64,000 nucleotides of DNA. Origin: Propioniciclava sp. MC1595. Its GTDB lineage: Bacteria > Actinomycetota > Actinomycetes > Propionibacteriales > Propionibacteriaceae. Below are positions 51,696-63,009 of this stretch, in pieces. Under the pieces are notes generated by a model. That model saw only the letters and a program-made list of their open reading frames with translations. It did no database searches and was not told the DNA's origin. Location of the stretch: positions 2,232,001 to 2,296,000 of the forward strand of contig NZ_CP071870.1 of the NCBI RefSeq assembly GCF_017569205.1. Reading direction: 5' to 3'. Within the stretch, counting starts at the first letter, position 1, and each line of letters starts with the position of its first letter. Position numbers and translations under genes: made by a program.

Positions 51696-51886
51696 TGGTT
51701 CGCCAAGACACCCACAACATGTAGGGGTTGAGGCGAGGCAAGAGGGAACCCGGTGCGAATCCGGGACTGCCCCGCAGCGGTAAGAGGGAACGAACGGCGA
51801 CATCAAGCACTGGCCGCACGGCTGGGAAGCGTCGCCCACTAGGCAAGCGCGTCCGCGCCCGCCCTCGAGTCCGAAGACCTGCCAGC
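51693..51886 (+). promoter_or_regulatory. Cobalamin riboswitch upstream of nrdHIEF
   Basis: Strong match to the adenosylcobalamin aptamer: P1 arms GCTGG (51693-51697) and CCAGC (51882-51886), then GGCAAGAGGGAA, CCGGTGCGAATCCGGGACTG, CCCCGCAGCGGTAAG, and the 3' box GAGTCCGAAGACCTGCC. It lies in the 396-bp leader of nrdH and should repress the B12-independent ribonucleotide reductase when cobalamin is abundant, a logic known from Streptomyces nrdABS. Confidence 0.95.
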
Positions 51887-51887
51887 G

Positions 51888-51905
51888 ACCGGGCTCGCCC
51901 GGTTT
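51888..51905 (+). terminator. Candidate riboswitch terminator hairpin in the nrd leader
   Basis: Right after the aptamer, ACCGGG-CTCG-CCCGGT is followed by TTTCC: a short GC-rich hairpin with a minimal U-run. It may end transcription in the ligand-bound state, though the U-tract is weak. Confidence 0.4.
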
Positions 51906-51953
51906 CCGACCATCGGTCTCGTGGGAAGACCAGGGCGCTGTGCGCTCCCCTGC

Positions 51954-51976
51954 CCTCGAGTCCCCTTGCTTCGAGG
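51954..51976 (+). promoter_or_regulatory. Shine-Dalgarno-sequestering hairpin before nrdH
   Basis: CCTCGA (51954-51959) pairs perfectly with TCGAGG (51971-51976), the latter containing the start of the nrdH Shine-Dalgarno GAGGAGAG. The left arm belongs to a 12-mer GCCCTCGAGTCC that also occurs at 51861-51872 within the aptamer, so the SD arm has two alternative partners. Confidence 0.45.
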
Positions 51977-51983
51977 AGAGAGC

Positions 51984-52232
51984 ATGTCGACCAGCACCAT
52001 CACCGTCTACAGCAAGCCCGCCTGCGTTCAGTGCACGGCAACCTACCGCGCCATGGACAAGCTCGGCCTCCACTACGAGGTGATCGACCTCGCCGAGGAC
52101 GAGGCTGCCCTGCTCGACGTGATGGCGATGGGCTACCAGCAGGTTCCGGTCGTGGTCGACGGCGATGACCACTGGGCCGGTTTCCGCCCGGACCGCATCA
52201 AGGCTGCGGCGCAGCGCCTCCACGTCGCCTGA
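51984..52232 (+). CDS. nrdH: Glutaredoxin-like NrdH redoxin
   Basis: Electron donor for class Ib ribonucleotide reductase. The 82-residue protein has the glutaredoxin-like fold with active site CVQC (Cys14 and Cys17), the QQVPVVV cis-Pro segment and the C-terminal [10 protein letters not shown] motif typical of NrdH, which is reduced by thioredoxin reductase rather than glutathione. ATG behind GAGGAGAG. First gene of nrdHIEF, under the cobalamin riboswitch. Confidence 0.96.
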   Translation: MSTSTITVYSKPACVQCTATYRAMDKLGLHYEVIDLAEDEAALLDVMAMGYQQVPVVVDGDDHWAGFRPDRIKAAAQRLHVA

Positions 52233-52246
52233 GCGCGCGACCTGCC

Positions 52247-52629
52247 GTGCGCGTCGTCTACTTCTCGTCGGCGTCGGAAAACACCCACCGCTTCGTGCAG
52301 AAGCTGCGGGTGGATGCCGCCCGCATCCCGCTGCGCGCCCACGATGAGCCGCTGACGGTCCAGGATCCGTACGTGCTCATCGTGCCGACCTACGGGGGCG
52401 GCAACACCGGCGGGGCTGTGCCCAAGCAGGTGATTCGGTTCCTCAACAACCCGGACAACCGGGCCCTCCTGCGCGGGGTGATCTCCGCCGGTAACACCAA
52501 CTTCGGCGAGGCCTACTGCCTGGCCGGCGACATCGTGGCCCGCAAGTGCCACGTGCCGCACCTCGACCGCTTCGAACTGCTGGGCACGCCCGACGACGTC
52601 GAGCGCATCCACGAAAGGCTCTTGCACCC

Positions 52630-52633
<4 letters not shown>
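52247..52633 (+). CDS. nrdI: Class Ib ribonucleotide reductase flavodoxin NrdI
   Basis: Flavodoxin-like protein that generates the oxidant used to build the dimanganese-tyrosyl cofactor in NrdF. The 128-residue product shows [15 protein letters not shown] (FMN phosphate loop), [23 protein letters not shown] and [21 protein letters not shown] start 14 bp after nrdH; its stop overlaps the nrdE ATG. Confidence 0.95.
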
Positions 52634-55784
<3,151 letters not shown>

Positions 55785-55788
55785 GCGA

Positions 55789-56568
55789 TCAACCGCCGCG
55801 CGCCGGCTCCCGGTCCCGACGCCGGAGCAGGTAGGTGTCGAACACCCACCCGAGGCGCGCGGCGGCGTCCGCACGCACCCGGATGATCTCCTCGGCCACG
55901 TCCCCCAACGGGCCGCTGACCAACAGTTGCTCAGGCGTACCCAGGTACGCACCCCAGTAGATGTCGAGCCCGGCCGGGTCAATGGACGCGAACGCCTGCT
56001 TGCCGTCGAGCATCACCACCACGTCGTCCACGCCCTCGGGCATACCGCTCGCCAGCATGCGCGCGGGCGAGATCTGCACGGCCCTGCCCTGCCGGTTCAG
56101 CGGAATCCGATGCGCCGCGGCCAGCGCCAACACGCTGCTCACACCGGGGATCACCCGGTAGGTGATCTCCTCGGACGCCGACGCCACCAGGTGTTCCACG
56201 ATCGCCAGCGTGCTCTCGTACAGGCTCGGGTCGCCCCAGACCAGGAAGCCGCCACTCTGCCCCTCGCCCAGGTGACCAGCGACCGCCTGGCCCCACGACT
56301 CCAGTCGATGCGCCCGCCAGGCAGCCACAGCCGCCGGATAGTCGGGCACCGACTGCCACGGCCGGGGCGGGTCGAGCAGTTCGACCATCGTCAGCGGACG
56401 GGTCCGGTGCCGCTCGATGATCGAACGCCGCGCCTCGACGAGGTCGTCGTACTCGCGCTCCTTGACGACGACGAACAGGACGTCGATCTCCTGGATCGCG
56501 CGGACGGCCGCGAGGGTCACCCACTCCGGATCCCCGGCTCCGACCCCGATCAGCACCAGCTCACGCAT
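55789..56568 (-). CDS. cobF: Precorrin-6A synthase (deacetylating), precorrin-5 C1-methyltransferase
   Basis: Class III methyltransferase of 259 residues that in the aerobic pathway methylates C1 and removes the acyl group from precorrin-5. The CobF-specific start LVLIGVGAGDPEWVTLAAVRAI and KEREYDDLVEARRSIIERH are clear, as are VWGDPSLYESTLAI and IPGVSSVLALAAAHRIPLNR. Its presence among anaerobic-route genes (CbiG, CbiX) is unusual: there CbiD normally supplies the C1 methyl group, and no cbiD is seen here. The ATG overlaps the cbiC end by 8 bp. Convergent with nrdF. Confidence 0.92.
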   Translation of the reverse strand: MRELVLIGVGAGDPEWVTLAAVRAIQEIDVLFVVVKEREYDDLVEARRSIIERHRTRPLTMVELLDPPRPWQSVPDYPAAVAAWRAHRLESWGQAVAGHLGEGQSGGFLVWGDPSLYESTLAIVEHLVASASEEITYRVIPGVSSVLALAAAHRIPLNRQGRAVQISPARMLASGMPEGVDDVVVMLDGKQAFASIDPAGLDIYWGAYLGTPEQLLVSGPLGDVAEEIIRVRADAAARLGWVFDTYLLRRRDREPARGG

Positions 56569-57229
56569 CGGTGCGGGCCTCGTTGGTGGTCTCGGCGGTC
56601 GAGGCGATGGCGTTCACGGCCGCCACCGCGATCGCAGACCCGCCCCGGCGTCCGAGCACCGTGATGAAGTCGAGGCCGAACGGGTTCTTGGCCAGGGCCG
56701 CCTTCGACTCGGCGGCACCCACGAATCCGACCGGGATACCGACCACGGCGGCCGGCTTCAGACCCGTGTCGCGCACCACCTCGAGCAGCCGGAACAACGA
56801 CGTGGGTGCGTTGCCGATCGCCACCACGGCGCCCTCGAGCCGGGGCTTCCACCATTCGACGGCAGCGGCCGTCTTGGTCGTGCCGAGTTCGTCGGCGAGC
56901 TCCGCCAGCCCGGGTGTGCCCAGATGGCAGATGACGTCGTTGTCGCGGGGCAGGCGGGACCGGATGATCCCGGTGGCGACCATCGACGAGTCGCACAGGA
57001 TCGGCGCGCCCGCCACGAGCGCGGCCCGTGCCGCAGTGACCACGCCGGGTGTCCACGCGATGTCCTCGACCAGGTTCGTCTGCGCCGCAGCGTGGATCAT
57101 GCGGGCCACCACCTTGGCCACGTCGTCAGGAAAGCGCCCAAGATCGGACTCCTCCCGGATCAGGCGGAACGACTCGGCGTAGATCGCAGCGCCGTCGGTG
57201 AGGTAGTCGTAGGAGGGGGCGTCCGGCAT
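56561..57229 (-). CDS. cbiC: Precorrin-8X methylmutase (cobalt-precorrin-8 methylmutase)
   Basis: Moves the C11 methyl group to C12 to form hydrogenobyrinate or cobyrinate. The 222-residue product has the CobH/CbiC pattern: [12 protein letters not shown] near the start, [15 protein letters not shown] with the catalytic histidine, [28 protein letters not shown] and [13 protein letters not shown]. Start at MPDAPSYDY is preceded by AAAGGAAC; an upstream GTG would run into the cbiM riboswitch DNA. It is followed by cobF on the same strand and divergent from cbiM. Confidence 0.93.
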   Translation of the reverse strand: MPDAPSYDYLTDGAAIYAESFRLIREESDLGRFPDDVAKVVARMIHAAAQTNLVEDIAWTPGVVTAARAALVAGAPILCDSSMVATGIIRSRLPRDNDVICHLGTPGLAELADELGTTKTAAAVEWWKPRLEGAVVAIGNAPTSLFRLLEVVRDTGLKPAAVVGIPVGFVGAAESKAALAKNPFGLDFITVLGRRGGSAIAVAAVNAIASTAETTNEARTDA

Positions 57230-57279
57230 GGAGTTCCTTTCGGGTGTGTGGGAGGGTGGGGACACCATTTCATATCGCC

Positions 57280-57368
57280 CGACGAGCACCGAGGAAGCCG
57301 GTTCAAAGCCGGCACGGTCGCGCCACTGTGTCCCGCCTCAGGCGGGGAGTCAGGAACTCGCCTCGTCG
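57280..57368 (+). promoter_or_regulatory. Cobalamin riboswitch (short, GGTCGCGCCACTGT type) upstream of cbiM
   Basis: Terminal stem CGACGAG (57280-57286) / CTCGTCG (57362-57368) encloses GGAAGCCGGTTCAAAGCC, ACGGTCGCGCCACTGTG, a CCCGCCTCAGGCGGG hairpin and AGTCAGGAACTC. This is the compact cobalamin-riboswitch variant often found before cobalt transporter genes, distinct from the larger aptamers at cobI and nrdH. It should lower cobalt uptake when corrinoid is plentiful. Confidence 0.9.
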
Positions 57369-57413
57369 GACCAGGATCGAGACGCGCAATCTCGAGAAAG
57401 GACGAGTGCACCC

Positions 57414-58094
57414 ATGCACATCGCCGAAGGATTCCTCCCTGTCGCGCACTGCGTGGCCTGGGGGATTGCCTCGGCTCCCTTCGTGATCCACGGCGCCCGC
57501 GCCGTCATCCAGGAGTCGACCAAGAACCCCGAATCAAAGCTGCTGCTGGCTGCCGCCGGCGCGTTCACGTTCGTGCTGAGCGCCATCAAGTTGCCCAGCG
57601 TCACTGGGAGTTCCTCGCACCCCACCGGTACCGGGGCGGGGGCCATCTTGTTCAAGCCGCCCGTCATGGCCTTCCTCGGCACGGTGGTGCTGCTGTTCCA
57701 GGCGTTGCTGCTCGCCCATGGCGGCCTCACGACGCTGGGCGCCAACGTGTTCTCGATGGCGATTGCCGGCCCATGGGCGGCCTACGCGGTGTGGCGCCTC
57801 GTGCGTGTTGGCAAGGGCCCGATGGAGCTGGGCGTCTTCCTCGCCATGGCGGTGGCCGACCTGGTCACCTACTGCGTCACCTCGCTGCAGCTCGCCCTGG
57901 CCTACCCCGACCCCGACCTCCTCGGGGCGCTGGCCAAGTTCGCGGGCGTGTTCGCGCTCACCCAGATTCCTCTGGCGCTCATGGAGGGGCTGGTCGGCGT
58001 GCTGCTGTTCCGGTTCCTGGTCAAGGTGGCCGCGCCTGAGCTGGCGCGCCGCGGACTGATCAACACCGCCCAGAAGGAGGCCGCCCATGCGTAA
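57414..58094 (+). CDS. cbiM: Cobalt ECF transporter substrate-binding membrane protein CbiM
   Basis: Core S component of the cobalt ECF transporter. The 226-residue protein begins [13 protein letters not shown], whose N-terminal Met-His chelates the metal, followed by about six helices with [19 protein letters not shown] and [34 protein letters not shown], all CbiM hallmarks. Stop overlaps cbiN by 8 bp. Imports cobalt for the surrounding corrin pathway. Confidence 0.96.
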   Translation: MHIAEGFLPVAHCVAWGIASAPFVIHGARAVIQESTKNPESKLLLAAAGAFTFVLSAIKLPSVTGSSSHPTGTGAGAILFKPPVMAFLGTVVLLFQALLLAHGGLTTLGANVFSMAIAGPWAAYAVWRLVRVGKGPMELGVFLAMAVADLVTYCVTSLQLALAYPDPDLLGALAKFAGVFALTQIPLALMEGLVGVLLFRFLVKVAAPELARRGLINTAQKEAAHA

Positions 58095-58416
58095 GGACAA
58101 CCCATGGGTCACCCCGATCCTGCTCGCCCTGCTCGTCGCCCTGTTCGCGCTCTCGTTCGTGTTGGCGCCCCGCCCCGGCTCGGCTGACGAAGAGGCCTTC
58201 GGCGGCACCGACGCGGCCGTCACCGCCCAGTTGGAAGAGGCCGGGCACGAGCCATGGTTCACGCCGATCTTCGAGCCGGGCTCCGGTGAGATCGAGTCGG
58301 GCCTGTTCGCACTGCAGGCCGCGCTGGGCGCCGGCGTGTTGGGCTACGCGCTGGGCAATCTGCGCGGCCGCAAGGTCGAGCGTGAGGCGCGCGACAAGGC
58401 CCCCGCAGGGTCCTGA
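58087..58416 (+). CDS. cbiN: Cobalt ECF transporter auxiliary protein CbiN
   Basis: A 109-residue protein with a membrane helix at each end ([18 protein letters not shown] and [20 protein letters not shown]) and an extracytoplasmic loop containing [11 protein letters not shown] and [19 protein letters not shown], the conserved CbiN pattern. It assists metal loading into CbiM. ATG lies inside the end of cbiM; the stop overlaps the cbiQ start by one base. Confidence 0.95.
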   Translation: MRKDNPWVTPILLALLVALFALSFVLAPRPGSADEEAFGGTDAAVTAQLEEAGHEPWFTPIFEPGSGEIESGLFALQAALGAGVLGYALGNLRGRKVEREARDKAPAGS

Positions 58417-59180
58417 TGGCCCACATGACGGCCCTCGACGACGCCGCCTGGCAGGGGCCGTGGCGGCGCGTCCGGGTCGGCGAGAAGGTCGTGCTGAGCG
58501 TCGCCCTCCTCACCACCGCGCTGGTGGCCCCGCCGTGGCCGGGCTGTGCCCTGGTCGCCATGGCCTGCCTCGTGCTCATCTGCGGACCCGCCCACGTTCC
58601 GCCACGGACGTTGAGGCTCGCCATGGCGGCCCCGCTGCCCTTCCTGGTGATCGGCGGCGTCACCGTCGCCGTCGTTCTCGGCGGGACGCCCACAGCCACC
58701 GCCCTGTTCACGTGGGGGCCGCTGTGGGCCGACCCGGCGACCGTCACCAAGGGAATCACAGTATTCTCACGCGGGGTCGCGGGCACGCTGTCGATCATGC
58801 TGCTGGCCACCACCACGCCCATGGTCGATCTGCTGACGTGGCTGCGGCACCTGCGGGTTCCCGCGGCATTGGTCGAGATCGCCTCACTCACCTACCGCCT
58901 GTTGTTCGTGCTGCTCAGCTCGGCCCTTGCCATTCGTGCCGCGCAGACGGCCCGTCTCGGACGCCCCACGCTCGCGACCGCGGCAACCGCCATGGGCGCC
59001 CTGCTCGTCCGGTCCTGGACGCGAGCGTCCCGGTTGCAGGCCGGCTTGGAAGGGCGCGGCTACGTCGACGACCTGACCACGCTGGCCGTCGCACGCCGCG
59101 CCTCGCCCACGTTCATGGCGACTACGGCGCTCGTCCTCGCCGGGATCTGGCTGGCCGTCGTGGCCGTGAGCGTGCTGTGA
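58416..59180 (+). CDS. cbiQ: Cobalt ECF transporter T component CbiQ
   Basis: A 254-residue energy-coupling membrane protein that links the ATPase to CbiM. Several helices in the N-terminal two thirds, and the coupling helices with the Ala-Arg-Gly type signature (RSWTRASRLQAGLEGRGY, about 194-211). The ATG overlaps the cbiN stop. GTGA overlap with cbiO follows. Confidence 0.93.
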   Translation: MAHMTALDDAAWQGPWRRVRVGEKVVLSVALLTTALVAPPWPGCALVAMACLVLICGPAHVPPRTLRLAMAAPLPFLVIGGVTVAVVLGGTPTATALFTWGPLWADPATVTKGITVFSRGVAGTLSIMLLATTTPMVDLLTWLRHLRVPAALVEIASLTYRLLFVLLSSALAIRAAQTARLGRPTLATAATAMGALLVRSWTRASRLQAGLEGRGYVDDLTTLAVARRASPTFMATTALVLAGIWLAVVAVSVL

Positions 59181-59989
59181 AGCTCGTGGCGCGCGATCTC
59201 GTCGCCGGCTACCCAGGCCACCAGCCGGTGCTGCGCGGCGCATCAGTGACCCTGCCCAGCGGGGGGCGCATCGCCCTGCTCGGGGCGAACGGCTGCGGGA
59301 AAACCACCCTCCTTCGATGCCTGTCGGGCGCGCACCAACCCACCGAGGGCACCATCCATCGGGACGCCACCCCGCTCGACCACGGGCGCCGCGGCCTGCG
59401 TGCGCACCGCGAAGCGGTCCAACTCGTGCTGCAGGATCCAGCCGACCAGCTCTTCTCGGCAGATGTGGCCCAAGACGTGAGTTTCGGCCCGCTGAACATG
59501 GGGCTGCCCGCCGACGAAGTCGGCGCCCGCGTGGCCGACACGCTGCAACGCCTCGGCATCACCCACCTCGCCGAGCGCGCCACCCACCACCTCAGCTATG
59601 GCGAACAGAAGAAGGCGGCCATCGCCGGGGCGGTCGCCATGCGACCCGCCGTGCTGCTGCTCGACGAACCGACCGCCGGACTCGATCCGGTCGGAGTCGC
59701 CGACATGCGCGCCATCCTCGACGACCTCCACGCCGACGGCACCACCCTGCTCGTGGCGACCCACGACGTCGACTTCGCCCTGGCCTGGGCCGAGGACGCC
59801 GCGGTGATCCACGACGGCGCCGTCACGCAGGGGCCCGTTGACCGGATCCTCGCCGACACCACTCTGGTGGCCCAAGCCCGACTCGAGGCCCCCGGCCCGC
59901 TTCAGTTGGCGCGGCTGCTGGGCCTGACCGAACACCCCCGCACGATCGCGGAAGCGGCCGCCCTCATCGCGAACAGGACCATTGGGTGA
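59177..59989 (+). CDS. cbiO: Cobalt ECF transporter ATP-binding protein CbiO
   Basis: ABC-type ATPase of 270 residues. Walker A GANGCGKT (about 37-44), Q-loop VLQDPADQLFSA, signature LSYGEQKK, Walker B VLLLDEPTAGLDP and the switch histidine in VATHDVD. The QDPADQLF segment is typical of ECF ATPases. GTG start overlaps the cbiQ stop. The 3' end overlaps the convergent cbiT by 26 bp. Confidence 0.95.
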   Translation: MKLVARDLVAGYPGHQPVLRGASVTLPSGGRIALLGANGCGKTTLLRCLSGAHQPTEGTIHRDATPLDHGRRGLRAHREAVQLVLQDPADQLFSADVAQDVSFGPLNMGLPADEVGARVADTLQRLGITHLAERATHHLSYGEQKKAAIAGAVAMRPAVLLLDEPTAGLDPVGVADMRAILDDLHADGTTLLVATHDVDFALAWAEDAAVIHDGAVTQGPVDRILADTTLVAQARLEAPGPLQLARLLGLTEHPRTIAEAAALIANRTIG

Positions 59990-60530
59990 CCGCGCGATAC
60001 GGCGTCCAACCCAGGAACCGCCCGATGGGCTCGGCCACCTCAACGCCCAGCCGGACCAATTGCCCCCCGTGGGCGCGAAACGCATCGACCAGCAACGCCT
60101 CAGTCTCGACGGTGACCGCATGCACGACGAGGCGCCCACCCGGGCGCAGGGCGTCCCAACACGCCTCGAGGACACCCGAGCTGGTGCCACCACCGATGAA
60201 AACCGCGTCGGGTCGCGGCAGGTCGACGACCAGAACCGCCGCGTCCCCCACGCGCACCTCGACCTGCCCGGGGGCCAACCGCTCCACATTGGCCCGGGCC
60301 CGATCAGCGCGCTCAGGGTTGCGCTCCAGCCCGATCGCCGTCGCACCGGCCGCGGCGCGACACCACTCGATCGCCATCGAGCCCGAGCCGGTGCCGACGT
60401 CCCACAACAACTCCCCCGGCCGGGGGCGCAGCAAGGCGAACGCGCTCGCCCGCTGGTGCTGCTTCGTGATCAGCCCGTCATGCTCGTACGCTTCGTCGGG
60501 CAACCCCGGTGTGCTTCCCCAGTCGTCCAC
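59964..60530 (-). CDS. cbiT: Precorrin-6Y C15-methyltransferase (decarboxylating), CbiT
   Basis: A 188-residue class I SAM methyltransferase that methylates C15 and decarboxylates the C12 acetate side chain. PDEAYEHDGLITKQHQRA at the N-terminus is the CbiT substrate loop; LLWDVGTGSGSMAIEW is the SAM-binding motif I; PDAVFIGGGTS follows. Its partner C5-methyltransferase domain (CbiE) is in the cbiEGH fusion, so the CobL-type activities are split. GTG start. Only 24 bp separate it from the divergent cobA. Confidence 0.93.
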   Translation of the reverse strand: MDDWGSTPGLPDEAYEHDGLITKQHQRASAFALLRPRPGELLWDVGTGSGSMAIEWCRAAAGATAIGLERNPERADRARANVERLAPGQVEVRVGDAAVLVVDLPRPDAVFIGGGTSSGVLEACWDALRPGGRLVVHAVTVETEALLVDAFRAHGGQLVRLGVEVAEPIGRFLGWTPYRAVTQWSCSR

Positions 60531-60554
60531 GAGCCAGACCCTACAAGGAGCCCG

Positions 60555-61298
60555 ATGACCACCTCAGCCCACACCACTCCGGGCAGCGTCACCCTCGTTG
60601 GGGGCGGCCCCGGCGACCCCGACTTGCTCACCCTCGCCGGCCTGCGCGCGCTGCAGTCGGCCGACATCATCCTCACCGACCACCTCGCTCCGGATGTGAG
60701 CACGCTGGTCAACGGCACCGAGGTCGTCAACGTCGGCAAGACCCCGCACGGCCCAGCGACCCCGCAGGAGGAGATCAACGCCCTGCTCATCGAGCACGCC
60801 CGGGCGGGGCGGCACGTCGTACGGCTCAAGGGTGGCGACCCGTTCGTGTTCGGGCGCGGCGGTGAGGAGTTCATCGCGTGCGCGGACGCCGGCGTCGCTG
60901 TCGCCGTCGTCCCCGGCGTCACGTCGGCGGTCGCGGCCCCCGAGCTGGCGGGCATCCCGGTCACGCACCGGGGCGTGTCGCAGGGGTTCACGGTGGTGTC
61001 GGGGCACGTCGCTCCCGACGACCCGCACTGCCACATCGACTGGGCAGCCCTCGCGCAGAGCGGGACCACGCTGGTGCTCCTGATGGGGGTGCGCCATCTG
61101 CCGGCCATCGCGGCGGCGCTGGCCGAGGGTGGCCTCCCCGCAGACACGCCCGCCGCGGTCGTGACCAAGGCAGCCAGCCCCGCCATGCAGGTCGTGCGCG
61201 GCACGCTGGCCACGATCGCCGACCTGGCGGTCAGCAACAGCGTGCGGCCCCCGTCCGTCACCGTCATCGGGGACGTGGCCGGGCTGGACCTGCGGTGA
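60555..61298 (+). CDS. cobA: Uroporphyrinogen-III C-methyltransferase (SUMT)
   Basis: Adds methyl groups at C2 and C7 of uroporphyrinogen III to make precorrin-2, the entry to corrin and siroheme. The 247-residue monofunctional enzyme has LVGGGPGDPDLLTLAGLRAL, VVRLKGGDPFVFGRGGEE (active site) and VPGVTSAVAAPELAGIPVTHRG. ATG behind AAGGAG. The 3' end overlaps convergent cbiJ by 35 bp. Works with the Met8 domain of the CbiX fusion. Confidence 0.96.
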   Translation: MTTSAHTTPGSVTLVGGGPGDPDLLTLAGLRALQSADIILTDHLAPDVSTLVNGTEVVNVGKTPHGPATPQEEINALLIEHARAGRHVVRLKGGDPFVFGRGGEEFIACADAGVAVAVVPGVTSAVAAPELAGIPVTHRGVSQGFTVVSGHVAPDDPHCHIDWAALAQSGTTLVLLMGVRHLPAIAAALAEGGLPADTPAAVVTKAASPAMQVVRGTLATIADLAVSNSVRPPSVTVIGDVAGLDLR

Positions 61299-62031
61299 GC
61301 GCCGCGCTGGCCCACCGGATGGCGGCGTCGGTGTCGGTGAGCCTCGGGATGCCGTCAGGGTCGGCCGGGCGCGTGATCATCACGACCTGCACCCCCAGCG
61401 TCGCCGCCGCATCGAGCTTGGCGGCGGTGCCGGCTCCGCCGGAATCCTTGGTCACGAGCACGCGCACGCCTCGGTCGGCCATGAGGGCGTGCTCGGCAGC
61501 CGCGTCGAACGGCCCCCGGGCGACCACCAGTTCCCAACCGTTGGGGGTGACCCAGCCGGCGGTCGGCTCTGTGACCCGGGCGACCACGTCGTGCAGCTCC
61601 CGGTACGCCGCCAGCTCCTGGCGTCCGACCGTGAGCAGGACCCGACCCTTCCCGGCCGCCCCACGGACGGCCGCCGCATGGTCGGGCACGCACAGCCACG
61701 ACGCGGCGTCGGGGCGCTCCAGCCACGACGGCCGCACCCACCGCGCCACCGGAACCCCGGCGCGGGTGCAGGCCTCGACGGCGTTGACCGTCATCCGCTG
61801 CGCGAACGGGTGCGTGGCGTCCACGACCGCGCCGACGTCGTGCTCGCGCAGCCAGGCGGCCAGCCCGTCGGCGCCGCCGAACCCACCGACGCGCACGCCC
61901 TCGTGCACAGCCCGGCCCCGAGCCGCCGCCGTCCGGCCCGCCACCGACTCCACCACCTCCAGCCCGGACGCCCGCAGCGCCTGCGCCGCCGCCTGCCCGT
62001 CGCCGGTGCCGGCGAGCACGAGAACCCTCAT
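61264..62031 (-). CDS. cbiJ: Precorrin-6A reductase (cobalt-precorrin-6A reductase)
   Basis: NADPH-dependent reduction of precorrin-6A to 6B. The 255-residue protein starts MRVLVLAGTGDGQAAAQAL (nucleotide loop) and shows DATHPFAQRMTVNAVEAC, RWVRPSWLERP, LLTVGRQELAAY and TKDSGGAGTAAKLDAA, all standard for CobK/CbiJ. Start ATG 62031 chosen because the motif follows at once. Divergent from cbiB across 33 bp. Its substrate is what CobF produces. Confidence 0.94.
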   Translation of the reverse strand: MRVLVLAGTGDGQAAAQALRASGLEVVESVAGRTAAARGRAVHEGVRVGGFGGADGLAAWLREHDVGAVVDATHPFAQRMTVNAVEACTRAGVPVARWVRPSWLERPDAASWLCVPDHAAAVRGAAGKGRVLLTVGRQELAAYRELHDVVARVTEPTAGWVTPNGWELVVARGPFDAAAEHALMADRGVRVLVTKDSGGAGTAAKLDAAATLGVQVVMITRPADPDGIPRLTDTDAAIRWASAALTAGPARPRPR

Positions 62032-62064
62032 GGTCCCCGACCCTAACCGCCCGCGCGGTGCCCG

Positions 62065-63009
62065 ATGAGCCGCGCCCTCGGCCTGGTGCTCGGCGTCGCC
62101 GCCGACGCGGTCCTCGGCGACCCACGGCGCGGCCATCCCGTCGCCGCCTTCGGGTCGTGGGCAGCGACGGTTGAGCGGGAACTGTACGCCGACTCACGCT
62201 CACGCGGCGCCGCCTTCACCGCGGTCGCGGTCGCACCCGTCCTGGCGTGCGGTGTCGCCGCCGAACGGCTGACCCGCCGCCACCCGGTCGCGCACACCCT
62301 GGCCACCGCCGTTGTCACCTGGGCGTGCCTCGGGGCCCGGTCGCTCGCCCGCGAGGGTCACGCCATGGCAGACCGGCTCGCCACCGGCGACCTGGGCGCT
62401 GCCCGCGCCCAACTCCCGAACCTGTGCGGGCGCTCCCCCGACGGCCTGTCCACCGATGACCTGGGCCGGGCCACCGTCGAGTCCCTGGCCGAGAACACCA
62501 ACGACGCCGTCGTCGCCACCCTGTGCTGGGCGGCGGTGGCGGGCATGCCAGGCATGGCCGCCCATCGGGCCGTCAACACCCTGGATGCCATGGTCGGCCA
62601 CCGCAACGACCGCTACGCCCACTTCGGCACCGCCTCGGCTCACCTGGACGACCTGCTCGGCTGGGCGTCCGCCCGGCTCACCGGCGCGCTCGCCTGCGCC
62701 GTCGCCCCGCTGGCCGGCGGCATCCCCCTCCGGGCCGCCACCACCATGCTGCGCGACGCCGCCGACCACCCCAGCCCCAACGGTGGCTGGTGCGAGGCGG
62801 CGTGGGCCGGGGCGTTGGGCGTCCGGCTCGGCGGCGCCAACACCTATGGTGACCGCGTCGAGGTCCGCGGTACGTTGGGCAACCCCGACTGGCCCCACCC
62901 GAGCGCCGGGGACGTCCGTCAGGCGGCCCGCCTGGTCACCGCCGTCACGGCTGCGGCCACGGCCCTGGCGGCCACCACCGCCGCCCTCGTCACCAGGAGG
63001 ACCCGATGA
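62065..63009 (+). CDS. cbiB: Adenosylcobinamide-phosphate synthase (CbiB/CobD)
   Basis: Integral membrane enzyme of 314 residues that attaches the aminopropanol arm to adenosylcobyric acid. Motifs: VAADAVLGDPRRGHPVAAFG at the N-terminus, GRSPDGLSTDDLGRATVESLAENTNDAVVATLCW, and NTLDAMVGHRNDRYAHFGTASAHLDD, characteristic of CbiB. About four to five helices, with an Ala-rich C-terminal helix. The stop overlaps the cbiP ATG (ATGA). Confidence 0.95.
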   Translation: MSRALGLVLGVAADAVLGDPRRGHPVAAFGSWAATVERELYADSRSRGAAFTAVAVAPVLACGVAAERLTRRHPVAHTLATAVVTWACLGARSLAREGHAMADRLATGDLGAARAQLPNLCGRSPDGLSTDDLGRATVESLAENTNDAVVATLCWAAVAGMPGMAAHRAVNTLDAMVGHRNDRYAHFGTASAHLDDLLGWASARLTGALACAVAPLAGGIPLRAATTMLRDAADHPSPNGGWCEAAWAGALGVRLGGANTYGDRVEVRGTLGNPDWPHPSAGDVRQAARLVTAVTAAATALAATTAALVTRRTR

